Of a stretch of DNA of 64,000 bases, positions 53,271 through 63,344 are shown piece after piece. The stretch's first letter is position 1. Every line of letters starts with the position of its first letter. Source of the DNA: Marinifilum breve (GTDB lineage: Bacteria; Bacteroidota; Bacteroidia; Bacteroidales; Marinifilaceae); contig NZ_QFLI01000001.1 in NCBI RefSeq assembly GCF_003202155.1, positions 248,001 through 312,000 on the forward strand. The letters are read 5' to 3'. The position numbers were made by a program, and so were the translations under genes. The notes below the pieces were generated by a model. That model was not told where the DNA came from and searched no databases. It saw only the letters and a program-made list of their open reading frames with translations.

Positions 53271-54017
53271 TTAAATCTCCAGTTGTTTCTTAAGAAGTTT
53301 AAATCCATTACGACTAACCTTTAAACTTTCTCCTGATTTTAAGATCACTACCCAGTTGTCCTTCTCATAAGGTTGCAATTGAGAAATTTGATCTATTTTA
53401 ACCAAGTATGATCGGTGAATTCTACAAAATTCATTGGAATTCAAATGAGATTCAAAATACTTCATTGTTTTTTGCTTCAAGTATCTCCCTTCACCGGTAT
53501 AAATCATTACATAATCATCTTGCGCTTCGAAATATTTGATTTTATCTACTGCAATTACATCGATCTTGTTTCTTGATTTGATTACAACTCTATTGATTAA
53601 TTCTTCTGATTCATCGTTGTGTGATTTTATTTTTTCAATCTGATCCTGATTGTCAGTAGAATTCACAATTCTCTCTTTTGCTTTCTCCAAAGCTGTAAGA
53701 AATCTATCTTTTGAAAATGGTTTCAACAAGTAATCAATGGCATTGTGTTCAAAGGCTTTTATGGCATATTCATTGTAAGCTGTAGTAAATATTATATTAC
53801 AAGATTTATCCAGTAATTCTAGCAATTCAAATCCAGTTAGTTTAGGCATTTGTACATCTAAAAACACCAAGTCTGGATTTAAATCATTAATCGCTTTTAA
53901 TCCCTCAAAACCATTCGAGTACTCTCCTATAACTTCAATATCGTTTTCAGAATCCAAATAGGTAGACACCAAATCTCTGGCCAAGGATTCATCATCTATA
54001 ATTATTGCTTTTATCAT
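53271..54017 (-). CDS. LytTR-family response regulator
   Basis: A 248-aa two-component regulator. The receiver domain has the acidic pocket Asp8-Asp9, phospho-acceptor Asp54 (LVFLDVQMP), a Thr near 79 and Lys99 (LLKPF). The LytTR DNA-binding domain covers about residues 143-247 (VVIKSRNKIDVIAVDKIKYFEA, then FCRIHRSYLVKIDQI), and typically bends DNA at a direct-repeat site. The start codon overlaps the kinase stop by 4 bp (ATGA), so the two are translationally coupled. Confidence 0.93.
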   Translation of the reverse strand: MIKAIIIDDESLARDLVSTYLDSENDIEVIGEYSNGFEGLKAINDLNPDLVFLDVQMPKLTGFELLELLDKSCNIIFTTAYNEYAIKAFEHNAIDYLLKPFSKDRFLTALEKAKERIVNSTDNQDQIEKIKSHNDESEELINRVVIKSRNKIDVIAVDKIKYFEAQDDYVMIYTGEGRYLKQKTMKYFESHLNSNEFCRIHRSYLVKIDQISQLQPYEKDNWVVILKSGESLKVSRNGFKLLKKQLEI

Positions 54018-55069
54018 GATTGTATATTTTGTGGGAATTCTAAATTTACGGTAAACTGATTTTCAGTTTTAATAATCTTCATTAAATCAGTCCTTCCATA
54101 AATCAAACTTAATCGCTCTTGTATGTTTCTTAATCCAATACCATTGCCTCTTGGAGGAATGGACTCCGGATCGAAATTATTGCTAATTGTAATTTTAAGT
54201 ACATGATTTACCAATTCGCAATTGGTATTAATCGTTACTGGCTCCAGACTTTCATGAACCCCATACTTAATGGCATTTTCATAAATGGGTTGTAAGATTA
54301 AATTTGGGATCTTCAGGTTATCACAATCTGAGGTAGAATTGAATTTTAACACCAACCTTTCACCAAACCTTACCTTTTCGATATCAAGATACAAGCGAAT
54401 GTTATTCAATTCGTTTGATAAACTATTTAACTCTTTTAAATCTTGCCCTAATGAATATCTTAAGAAAGTAGACAGTTTAACCACCATTTCCCGCGATTGT
54501 TCCGGACTTGATAATGTAAGTGAGCTAACTGAATTCAAACTATTAAACAGGAAATGAGGATTTATCTGAGATTTTAGAGCATTTAATTCAGCTTCCTTCA
54601 CCAAGTTTTTTAGTTCCGATTCCTGAATGGTTTTATCCTGAAAGTTTTGGTAATAAATTATCAAATAATAAACCAATATTATATAATCGTAAACACAGAA
54701 TGCGAAAAACACCTGCCAATGTAATGGTATAAAATAGTTAATTCCTTCTGGATCTTCACCAAAAATACCGATTCGAATTTGATATGCCGCGGATACCCAA
54801 ATCCCAACCACAATTGCACCTGCAGTTAAATGATGAAGTATAAAACCCAAAATTCCGGATTCATCCATACTAACATAACAGACCACATACCAAACACATG
54901 CCCCTAAAATAAACAGAGGCAACGAGAAACTAAACGAGTTTACAAAGGAGGAATATGAGTCATTTCCATCAAAATACCACCCAATGATAAAGAGAAGCAA
55001 CACAAATAAAATCCACGTACCAATATAGATTGGTATTCCATAAAAATTTCGTAATAAAGGATGCCTCAT
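54014..55069 (-). CDS. LytS/YehU-type sensor histidine kinase
   Basis: A 351-aa membrane kinase. About four transmembrane helices occupy residues 16-140. The His_kinase box is SQINPHFLFNSLNSVSSL with phospho-accepting His172. The N box is LQPIYENAIKYGV and the G box is GNGIGLRNIQERL. No extracytoplasmic sensor domain is obvious, so the signal is probably within the membrane or comes from its LiaF-like neighbour. It stands between the LiaF-like gene (5-bp gap) and the LytTR regulator (4-bp overlap). Confidence 0.92.
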   Translation of the reverse strand: MRHPLLRNFYGIPIYIGTWILFVLLLFIIGWYFDGNDSYSSFVNSFSFSLPLFILGACVWYVVCYVSMDESGILGFILHHLTAGAIVVGIWVSAAYQIRIGIFGEDPEGINYFIPLHWQVFFAFCVYDYIILVYYLIIYYQNFQDKTIQESELKNLVKEAELNALKSQINPHFLFNSLNSVSSLTLSSPEQSREMVVKLSTFLRYSLGQDLKELNSLSNELNNIRLYLDIEKVRFGERLVLKFNSTSDCDNLKIPNLILQPIYENAIKYGVHESLEPVTINTNCELVNHVLKITISNNFDPESIPPRGNGIGLRNIQERLSLIYGRTDLMKIIKTENQFTVNLEFPQNIQS

Positions 55070-55074
55070 CTTTA

Positions 55075-55803
55075 CTATTTATACGATTTAATTTCGCAAC
55101 CTCCCAAAGCAACCAAGCCTTTAATAACCAATTCCTTTTTGGGCTCAACCACGTAATTGGCAGTTGGCATTCTTTTATCTGCAACTCCCCCTAAAACTGC
55201 CGAAACTTCCACTTTAACATCCCAATCGGAAGGAACAATTAAAACACAACCTCCAAACATGGCAAAAACATCTATCACATTGATTCCTTCTGCCAAATCT
55301 GCATTCGTTAGATTTATTTCTGATCCACCGAACAAACAAGTAATTTTGCCTCCCTTAAAGTTTTTGGTATTGATCATCTTCTCACCTCCACCAAACACAT
55401 TCAACTCATCAATATATCCTGTATCATTACTGTCTATTTTTCTACCTTCAGGCATACACTCATTTCTTTTTCTAATGATAAAGATTCCAACAACAATAAG
55501 AATTACAGGCCAAAACACACCTCTCCAGTCAAATCCCCAATCAAAAATAATTGGCAGCAAAAATACTCCTCCTACTCCCATTAAAATTAATCCGGTAGTT
55601 TTATCCTTTTTACCAGCAAAGAACAATGCTCCAAGTCCAACCAATAAAGCTGGCCACGAGAAAATTATATCCTTCATGTAATAAGAAAATACACCCATGT
55701 TTTTCAGAACAAGCAAGCAACCAAACAGAATTAGAAAAACACCAAAAATTATTCTGTTATTTTGTCTTGATTCTTGATCTTTATGATGATAATGATGTTT
55801 CAT
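55075..55803 (-). CDS. LiaF-like envelope-stress membrane protein
   Basis: A 242-aa membrane protein. The N-terminal His-rich tail (MKHHYHHKDQ) is followed by about four transmembrane helices in a LiaI/LiaF-type arrangement (FGVFLILFGCLLVLKNMGVF, then LVGLGALFFAGKK). The C-terminal domain (about residues 135-240) is the cell-wall-active-antibiotic-response LiaF domain, with NVFGGGEKMINTKNFKGGKI and IDVFAMFGGCVLIVPSDWDV. In Firmicutes LiaF restrains the LiaRS two-component system; the same logic is plausible for the kinase 5 bp downstream, though the regulator class differs (LytTR). Confidence 0.82.
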   Translation of the reverse strand: MKHHYHHKDQESRQNNRIIFGVFLILFGCLLVLKNMGVFSYYMKDIIFSWPALLVGLGALFFAGKKDKTTGLILMGVGGVFLLPIIFDWGFDWRGVFWPVILIVVGIFIIRKRNECMPEGRKIDSNDTGYIDELNVFGGGEKMINTKNFKGGKITCLFGGSEINLTNADLAEGINVIDVFAMFGGCVLIVPSDWDVKVEVSAVLGGVADKRMPTANYVVEPKKELVIKGLVALGGCEIKSYK

Positions 55804-55835
55804 AATTATATATTTTAAAACTGTTAATTTATACT

Positions 55836-56174
55836 TTATTTCTTACAATCTTTCGTGATGGGTTGGAATATATAAGCAAGTCCTGCCACAATTAAAACTA
55901 TAGGCAAAAACCAAATTTCCCAATTCATCGGGAGAAAAATCATTTCATCCAATAGAAAATAGCTCCCAACAGCAATAGCTGCAAAACCACCTAAAATTTT
56001 TCTTTTAATAATAATGGATAGTAAGCCTACTAAAATCAATATCGACTCCCAACGATACAACCAGGTCCAAATAAAATCAGAATGAAAATTGAGTCGCTCC
56101 AACATTACAACCACTCCAACTATTATTAATCCAATGCCAACAAAAAGGCTTTTATTTCTTCTATGTTCATCCAT
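55836..56174 (-). CDS. LiaI/LiaF-type transmembrane protein (DUF5668-like)
   Basis: A 112-aa membrane protein with about four short hydrophobic helices (LFVGIGLIIVGVVVMLERLN, then ILILVGLLSIII, GGFAAIAVGSYFLL and WFLPIVLIVAGLAYIF). It corresponds to the membrane half of the LiaF-like neighbour and lacks its soluble domain. First gene of the operon, 32 bp upstream of the LiaF-like gene. Probably part of the same envelope-stress sensing module; this is inferred from position. Confidence 0.75.
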   Translation of the reverse strand: MDEHRRNKSLFVGIGLIIVGVVVMLERLNFHSDFIWTWLYRWESILILVGLLSIIIKRKILGGFAAIAVGSYFLLDEMIFLPMNWEIWFLPIVLIVAGLAYIFQPITKDCKK

Positions 56175-56469
56175 ATTGTTTGATTAAGGTTTCACATCAA
56201 TATTTTTATCGTATCACTAAATTATTACAAATGTGCTTTTAGTTTCATGGCAAATCGGTTAACGGAATGCATGAATCGGTAAATGACATTGCAATTATTA
56301 TATATGCGCAAATAAATTTGGTTTTATTCACAACTGTGCATCAATTCTTTAATTCAAGCAATAAAAGATTCCTCCAAAAGCATTTAAAATTAAGCTTAAG
56401 GTTTACTATTTTTACAATTCCTGAAGATAATTTATTCTTCAGGTCTATTCACAAATTGATCACAATTAG

Positions 56470-58482
<2,013 letters not shown>

Positions 58483-58496
58483 GTTAAAAATTGCAT

Positions 58497-59084
58497 ATGA
58501 ATTTTACCGCAATTGATTTTGAAACCGCGAATGGCAAAAGAAATTCAGCCTGTTCACTCGGTTTGGTTAAAGTTGAAAATGGAGTAATTGTTGACAGTCG
58601 GGAATGGTTGATCTCACCTCCTGAAATGTATTTTCACCCAATTAATGTGAGCATACATGGCATTACAGAAGATGATGTTTCCAACCAGCCCAGCTTCAAT
58701 TACATTTGGGATGAAGTGGAGGATTATTTGCAAAACAGTATGGTAATTGCTCACAATGCTAGTTTCGATGTTTCTGTACTTCGTGCATGCCTGGATACTT
58801 ATGGAATTCCCAATCCAGATTTTGATTATATGTGTACCGTTCAAATTAGCAAGTATCTGTGGCCAAGCATGCCCAATCACAAGCTTAACACATTGGCACA
58901 TCTATTTGATATTCCTTTAAAGCATCACGATGCACTTGAGGACACTTTGGCCTGTGCTAAAATTGCAATTAGAGCTTGTGAAAGTATCAGTGCAAAAAAT
59001 ATGAATGATCTTGCAAATGAGATAAAGATAAAGCCTGGCAAAGTTTATAACGGAGGGTATCAATCTCCTAAAAAATATAAATAG
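58497..59084 (+). CDS. DnaQ-like 3'-5' exonuclease
   Basis: A 195-aa DEDDh exonuclease-fold protein. The start is ATG at 58497 (MNFTAIDFETANG); an upstream in-frame TTG is less likely. FTAIDFETAN gives Asp and Glu (Exo I), HNASFDVSVLRACL gives the Exo II Asp and HHDALEDTLACAKI gives Exo III with His and Asp. It resembles the epsilon-like exonucleases that act on single-stranded DNA or RNA ends. Transcribed after ligA with a 14-bp gap. Confidence 0.9.
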   Translation: MNFTAIDFETANGKRNSACSLGLVKVENGVIVDSREWLISPPEMYFHPINVSIHGITEDDVSNQPSFNYIWDEVEDYLQNSMVIAHNASFDVSVLRACLDTYGIPNPDFDYMCTVQISKYLWPSMPNHKLNTLAHLFDIPLKHHDALEDTLACAKIAIRACESISAKNMNDLANEIKIKPGKVYNGGYQSPKKYK

Positions 59085-59190
59085 ATTACATAAATTAGGC
59101 TTAAAAATTTTTCATAACTTGTCAATTCAAATGAGTTTGTAATCTAAAGCCTCTTGACGACAAGTCTGAATTTAAACTATTATTCTGAAA

Positions 59191-59733
59191 ATGAGTTTTA
59201 TCCAAAATATCAAACAAAAGCTTGCTGATCGCATTATTAATAAAAAATTAAGCAAAAATCCCAGAAAAAAAGAGTTTCACAACTTGCAAAGCGCAAAAAG
59301 TATCGGAATTCTATTCGATACACTCGATGATAAAAATTACCCAAGGGTAAAGAAGTTTTCTGATGATTTAGGCAAAAAAGGATATAATGTTCAAGCTGTT
59401 GGTTGGATAAATGCAAATGAACTACCTGATTTTGGTGTAGCTCAAAAAATCATTTTCTATACCAATAAGGATGTAAAATGGTCAGGTGAACCAATTTCTG
59501 AAGAGTTAAACAACTTTATGAACCAAAGATTCGATTTACTATTTATTTTATCTGATTCGGATCACATTTCATTTAGATACTTAGCAGAATTGGCCGCAGC
59601 AGCTTGTAAAGTAGGTGCTGCATCGGACCAAAGTGGTCGTTTGGATTTAATGATTAATCAAGGAAATAATAAATCCATTGACAATTTAATTACAGAAAGC
59701 CTTAACTACCTATCACTAATAAAAAAAGACTAA
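59191..59733 (+). CDS. DUF6913-like hypothetical protein
   Basis: A 180-aa soluble protein. The basic N-terminus (KQKLADRIINKKLSKNPRKK) leads into an alpha/beta core (SIGILFDTLDDKNYPRVKKFSDDL, then VQAVGWINANELPDFGV, LLFILSDSDHISFRYLAEL). It fits the DUF6913 group found in Bacteroidota; that match is from memory and moderate. Followed by dapA after a one-base gap, so the two are tightly linked, a known arrangement in Bacteroidota with unknown meaning. No catalytic motif is seen. Confidence 0.75.
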   Translation: MSFIQNIKQKLADRIINKKLSKNPRKKEFHNLQSAKSIGILFDTLDDKNYPRVKKFSDDLGKKGYNVQAVGWINANELPDFGVAQKIIFYTNKDVKWSGEPISEELNNFMNQRFDLLFILSDSDHISFRYLAELAAAACKVGAASDQSGRLDLMINQGNNKSIDNLITESLNYLSLIKKD

Positions 59734-59734
59734 G

Positions 59735-60628
59735 ATGACACTTAATAAATTTGAAGGAACAGGAATTGCCATCATTACTCCATTTCTAGACAATGGTGAT
59801 GTTGATTTTGATTCTTTACACAAGCTTGTAGATTTTCAAATTACCAATGGAGTAAACTATTTGGTGGTATTGGGAACTACGGGAGAAGCTGCTGCCCTGT
59901 CGAAAGAGGAAAAAGCAGCTGTAATCAATTCTGTAATTGAAACAAACAACAATAGAGTACCTTTAGTGGTTGGATTTGGAGGCAATAATACCAGGGAAGT
60001 GGTTGCACAAATCAATCAATTCAATTCCTTTGATAAGATCGATGCAATTTTATCGGTTGCGCCTTACTATAACAAACCAAGTCAGGAAGGAATTTTCCTA
60101 CATTATAAGGAAATTGCTTCAGCAAGTCCTGTACCTGTAATCATTTACAATGTTCCTGGCAGAACTAGCGTTAACATCAATGCCGATACTACCATTCGTA
60201 TTGCCAATGAATTAAACAATGTTATTGCCGTAAAAGAGGCTTCTGGTAATATGGAACAGATCATGCAAATCATCAAAAACAAACCTGATCATTTCATGGT
60301 GATATCAGGTGATGATGCACTTACCTATCCAATGATTCAATTGGGTGCTTCTGGTGTAATTTCAGTTATTGGTAATGCTTTTCCGAATGAATTTAGCACA
60401 ATGGTAACACAAGCATTGGAACGAAATAATCAAGCTTTACAAACCCACTATCATTTTTTCGATATCATTAAAGGTATTTTTGAAGAAGGCAATCCTGCGG
60501 GTGTAAAAGCTCTACTCCATCAAAAAGGGATCATATTGAACAACTTAAGACTTCCTCTAGTTCCGGTAAGCGAATCGCTTTACAAGAAATTACATAATTT
60601 AAAGGAAGAGATTAATAGTATGGCATAA
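59735..60628 (+). CDS. dapA: 4-hydroxy-tetrahydrodipicolinate synthase
   Basis: Condenses pyruvate with aspartate semialdehyde in the lysine and diaminopimelate pathway. GTTGEAAALSKEEK (residues 47-60) contains the substrate-binding Thr pair. YNVPGRTSVNI has the catalytic Tyr138, and VIAVKEASGN has the Schiff-base Lys167. The GDDALTYPMIQLGASGVISVIGNAFP segment is also typical. Length (297 aa) is standard for DapA. Coupled to the DUF6913-like gene upstream, and about 70 bp upstream of the lpoB start. Confidence 0.96.
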   Translation: MTLNKFEGTGIAIITPFLDNGDVDFDSLHKLVDFQITNGVNYLVVLGTTGEAAALSKEEKAAVINSVIETNNNRVPLVVGFGGNNTREVVAQINQFNSFDKIDAILSVAPYYNKPSQEGIFLHYKEIASASPVPVIIYNVPGRTSVNINADTTIRIANELNNVIAVKEASGNMEQIMQIIKNKPDHFMVISGDDALTYPMIQLGASGVISVIGNAFPNEFSTMVTQALERNNQALQTHYHFFDIIKGIFEEGNPAGVKALLHQKGIILNNLRLPLVPVSESLYKKLHNLKEEINSMA

Positions 60629-60697
60629 ATATTGCTTACTCTAAAAAGTTTAATAGTTACACTTAAATTGAATTTACAAACAAAAATGATTAGTTAT

Positions 60698-61282
60698 ATG
60701 AAACACTCATTTCGCCTATTTGTTTTCGCTCTTGCATTGGTAAGCTTTGCTTCATGTTCAAGACAAGTAACAAGAGTTTCTCCAGATCAACAAATTGATT
60801 TAAGTGGTCGTTGGAACGATACAGATTCCAAACTGGCCGCCGAAGCTTTAATTGATCAGGTTCTTAATCAAGGTTGGATTACTGATTATCAAAAAGAGTT
60901 CAATAAAAAACCAGTGGTAACCGTTGGTTTAATCATGAACAAAAGCTCTGAGCATATCGATGCAGATACTTATATCAAAGACATTGAAAAAGCAATTTTG
61001 AACGACGGCCGTGTGCGCTTGGTTCAAGCAGGAGCTAAAAGAGAAGAATTGAGACAAGAAAGAGCAGATCAACAAGATTTCGCTTCTAAGGAAACCATTA
61101 AAAAATGGGGACGTGAATTAGGAGCTGACTTTATCCTTCAAGGAGACATCACCTCTATTATTGATAGCTACAAGAAAGAAAAGGTAAGGTATTACCAACT
61201 AAATCTTGAATTAACTAATCTTGAAACAAACGAATTGGTTTGGATTGGTGATAAAAAAATCAAGAAATACGTTAATCGATAA
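60698..61282 (+). CDS. Penicillin-binding protein activator LpoB-like lipoprotein
   Basis: An outer-membrane lipoprotein of the LpoB family, which in enterobacteria activates peptidoglycan synthase PBP1B. Start chosen at ATG 60698 (MKHSFRLFVFALALVSFASC), giving a compact signal peptide with lipobox FASC. The in-frame TTG at 60632 would add 22 residues and is not credible. The mature protein has VSPDQQIDLSGRWNDTDSKL, VVTVGLIMNKSSEHI and a core ending LETNELVWIGDKKIKKYV. Length is 194 aa. A COG3014-like lipoprotein follows after a UUCG hairpin. Pairing of these two is common in other genomes by recollection. Confidence 0.88.
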   Translation: MKHSFRLFVFALALVSFASCSRQVTRVSPDQQIDLSGRWNDTDSKLAAEALIDQVLNQGWITDYQKEFNKKPVVTVGLIMNKSSEHIDADTYIKDIEKAILNDGRVRLVQAGAKREELRQERADQQDFASKETIKKWGRELGADFILQGDITSIIDSYKKEKVRYYQLNLELTNLETNELVWIGDKKIKKYVNR

Positions 61283-61290
61283 AGTTTAAT

Positions 61291-61312
61291 AAGGGAAGAT
61301 TCGTCTTCCCTT
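61291..61312 (+). terminator. UUCG-capped hairpin between lpoB and the TPR lipoprotein
   Basis: AAGGGAAGA (61291-61299), loop TTCG, TCTTCCCTT (61304-61312), then CTCTTCTC. A perfect 9-bp stem with the extra-stable tetraloop. There is no long T-run, so it may attenuate or process rather than stop transcription. Confidence 0.55.
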
Positions 61313-61330
61313 CTCTTCTCTACTTCGGCA

Positions 61331-62743
61331 ATGAACAATATGCTTCCTAAAAACAAGGCCTTTATTCTAATTCTATTTGTTAGCAGTTTATTCTTTTCAG
61401 GATGTGCAACTTACTATGCGCAAAATGAGGCATTCAATCAGTATTTCCTTAATGGAGATATTGCCAATGCTGAAAAAATGCTTGATCAGAATCCAAAAAA
61501 CAAGAGAAATAAGAACCGCTCCTTATACCTTCTAAATAAAGGTACATTGGCTTGGATGCAACAAGATTACCAAAAGGCTACGCAATATTTTAACGAAGCT
61601 GACCTGTTTATTGAGGACCAGAGAAAAAACATTGCCAACGAAGCTTTGGCACTTCTTACAAATCCGGCAACAAAACCTTACGTGCCAGAGGACTTTGAAA
61701 ATGTAATGCTGAATTTCTACAAAGCTTTAAGCTATTTGGAACTGGGCAATACAGAATCTGCATTGATTGAATGCCGCAGGGTAAATGAAAAGCTTTATGC
61801 TTTAAATGACAAGTACCCAAGAAACTATAAAAATCGCTATAGCGATGATGCTTTTGCTCACATTCTAATGGGCTTAATTTATGATTCTTCCAAGGATTAC
61901 AACAATGCATTTATCGCATATCGAAATGCTTTTAAGGTTTACGAAGAAAATTACACCAAAAACTTTGGTACTCCTGCTCCTCAACAACTTAAAGAGGACA
62001 TGCTAAGAACTGCTTACCTAACCGGTTTAAATCAGGAATACGAATTTTACAAAGAAAAATTTGGATTCGACTTTATTAAAAGCAATAAAGATGAAGGAGA
62101 TTTAATTTTTATTTGGCTTACAGGTTTAGGTCCAGTAAAAGATGAATGGAGCATAAATTTTAGCGCGCTAAATAGTAGAGATGGATACCTTACCATGGTA
62201 AACGAAGGTGAAGATGTTAGTTTTCCTTTCTACATTGGCGATATGGACAGTGACAAGAGAAATTCATTAAACGATTTGGAATTCGTTAGAGTCGCTTTCC
62301 CAAAATACCGTGAAAGAATGCCAATATTTACCAATGCTTCTATCGTGGTGAATGATACCATCAATTATCAACTGGAAAAAGCAGAGGATATTAATGCCAT
62401 TGCCTTTAAATCTCTTCGCGACAGAATGCTAAGAGAAATGGCAAATTCTTTATTGCGCCTGGCAACTAAAAAAGCCTTGGAAAATTATGCCCGCAGCAAA
62501 GATGATACTTTAGGAATGTTTGTTGGCCTTTTAAATGCTGTAACCGAAAAAGCTGACACCAGAAACTGGCAAACATTGCCTCATAGCATCCATTACCAGA
62601 GAATAAGATTAAAAGAAGGTGAGAACAACTTAAAGCTACAAGTTAGCTCTCCGAATGGTTCTATGAGCAATCAGAATGTTCAGGTAATTATAAAAGCGGG
62701 AAAAACCAGCTTCTATACTTTCCACAATATGGAATCAAACTAA
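61331..62743 (+). CDS. COG3014-like TPR lipoprotein
   Basis: A 470-aa exported protein. Signal peptide with lipobox FFSGC (about Cys25). Two or three TPR-like helical repeats cover about residues 45-210 (GTLAWMQQDYQKATQYFNEA, SYLELGNTESALIECRRV, MGLIYDSSKDYNNAFIAYRN). The remaining domain is beta-rich with DLIFIWLTGLGPVKDEWS (about 256-273). It belongs to the COG3014-like group, found near LpoB-type genes and cell-wall loci. The gene directly follows lpoB and probably shares its transcript. A role in peptidoglycan synthesis is inferred from context only. Confidence 0.82.
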   Translation: MNNMLPKNKAFILILFVSSLFFSGCATYYAQNEAFNQYFLNGDIANAEKMLDQNPKNKRNKNRSLYLLNKGTLAWMQQDYQKATQYFNEADLFIEDQRKNIANEALALLTNPATKPYVPEDFENVMLNFYKALSYLELGNTESALIECRRVNEKLYALNDKYPRNYKNRYSDDAFAHILMGLIYDSSKDYNNAFIAYRNAFKVYEENYTKNFGTPAPQQLKEDMLRTAYLTGLNQEYEFYKEKFGFDFIKSNKDEGDLIFIWLTGLGPVKDEWSINFSALNSRDGYLTMVNEGEDVSFPFYIGDMDSDKRNSLNDLEFVRVAFPKYRERMPIFTNASIVVNDTINYQLEKAEDINAIAFKSLRDRMLREMANSLLRLATKKALENYARSKDDTLGMFVGLLNAVTEKADTRNWQTLPHSIHYQRIRLKEGENNLKLQVSSPNGSMSNQNVQVIIKAGKTSFYTFHNMESN

Positions 62744-63289
62744 TACTCTTGACTTATTCAAGGTAATACAGACCCACTCCTTATCGAATTCAGTTTTTAT
62801 TTCGGCATTGACCGTTAAATCTTCATTAAAGAATTTTTGACAGCCCATAAACAATCCGATAGCCAGATCGATAAGGTCATATTTCGACTGGTAACTTACT
62901 GCAAATGTATTTTGACTAATTCTTTCAGCCTTAAAACCAGGAATTCCTTTGTGAGGAAAATCGGCCTGAAGTTTTACGTGAATAAAATAGTCGATCTGCT
63001 CCAGGAATTCGAAAACATCCGAATTCCCTGCAAAATGTGGACGATACAGTATAATCAATCGACTAAATAGATACTCTCCGTAAAGTTTGGTCAAATCTGA
63101 TGGTGCAATTCGAACTTCTTCTGCCAGTCGATTAATGAGTTCATGAAATTGTGTGTAAGGATAATCCATATTTACATTAAACACACCATGATCTCCTGCA
63201 TCCAAAAATGGAACGATTTTGTCTACTGCCTGAGAGCCATACTCTCTTTCTGCCATTTCCAGCAATTCAGTAAAAAATATCCCTTTCAT
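62735..63289 (-). CDS. H-NOX-like haem/NO-binding protein
   Basis: A 184-aa haem-NO/oxygen-binding domain protein. The family start MKGIFFTELLEMAEREYG is present and length is typical. The predicted proximal haem ligand is His104 (LEQIDYFIHVKLQADFP). The conserved YxSxR that binds the haem propionates reads YQSKY (Tyr133, Ser135, Tyr137), so the Arg is missing. Haem binding is probable but should be checked. Usual partners (histidine kinase or diguanylate cyclase) are not adjacent. It overlaps the end of the TPR lipoprotein by 9 bp on the opposite strand. Confidence 0.82.
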   Translation of the reverse strand: MKGIFFTELLEMAEREYGSQAVDKIVPFLDAGDHGVFNVNMDYPYTQFHELINRLAEEVRIAPSDLTKLYGEYLFSRLIILYRPHFAGNSDVFEFLEQIDYFIHVKLQADFPHKGIPGFKAERISQNTFAVSYQSKYDLIDLAIGLFMGCQKFFNEDLTVNAEIKTEFDKEWVCITLNKSRVLV

Positions 63290-63344
63290 TCAATCCAATT
63301 TTTATTACTACAACGAGAATAAATATTTTTTATTATCCAAAGTA

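Noticed and set aside
55157-55681. 174-codon plus-strand reading frame
   Set aside because: It lies antisense to the well-supported LiaF-like gene and has low-complexity composition.
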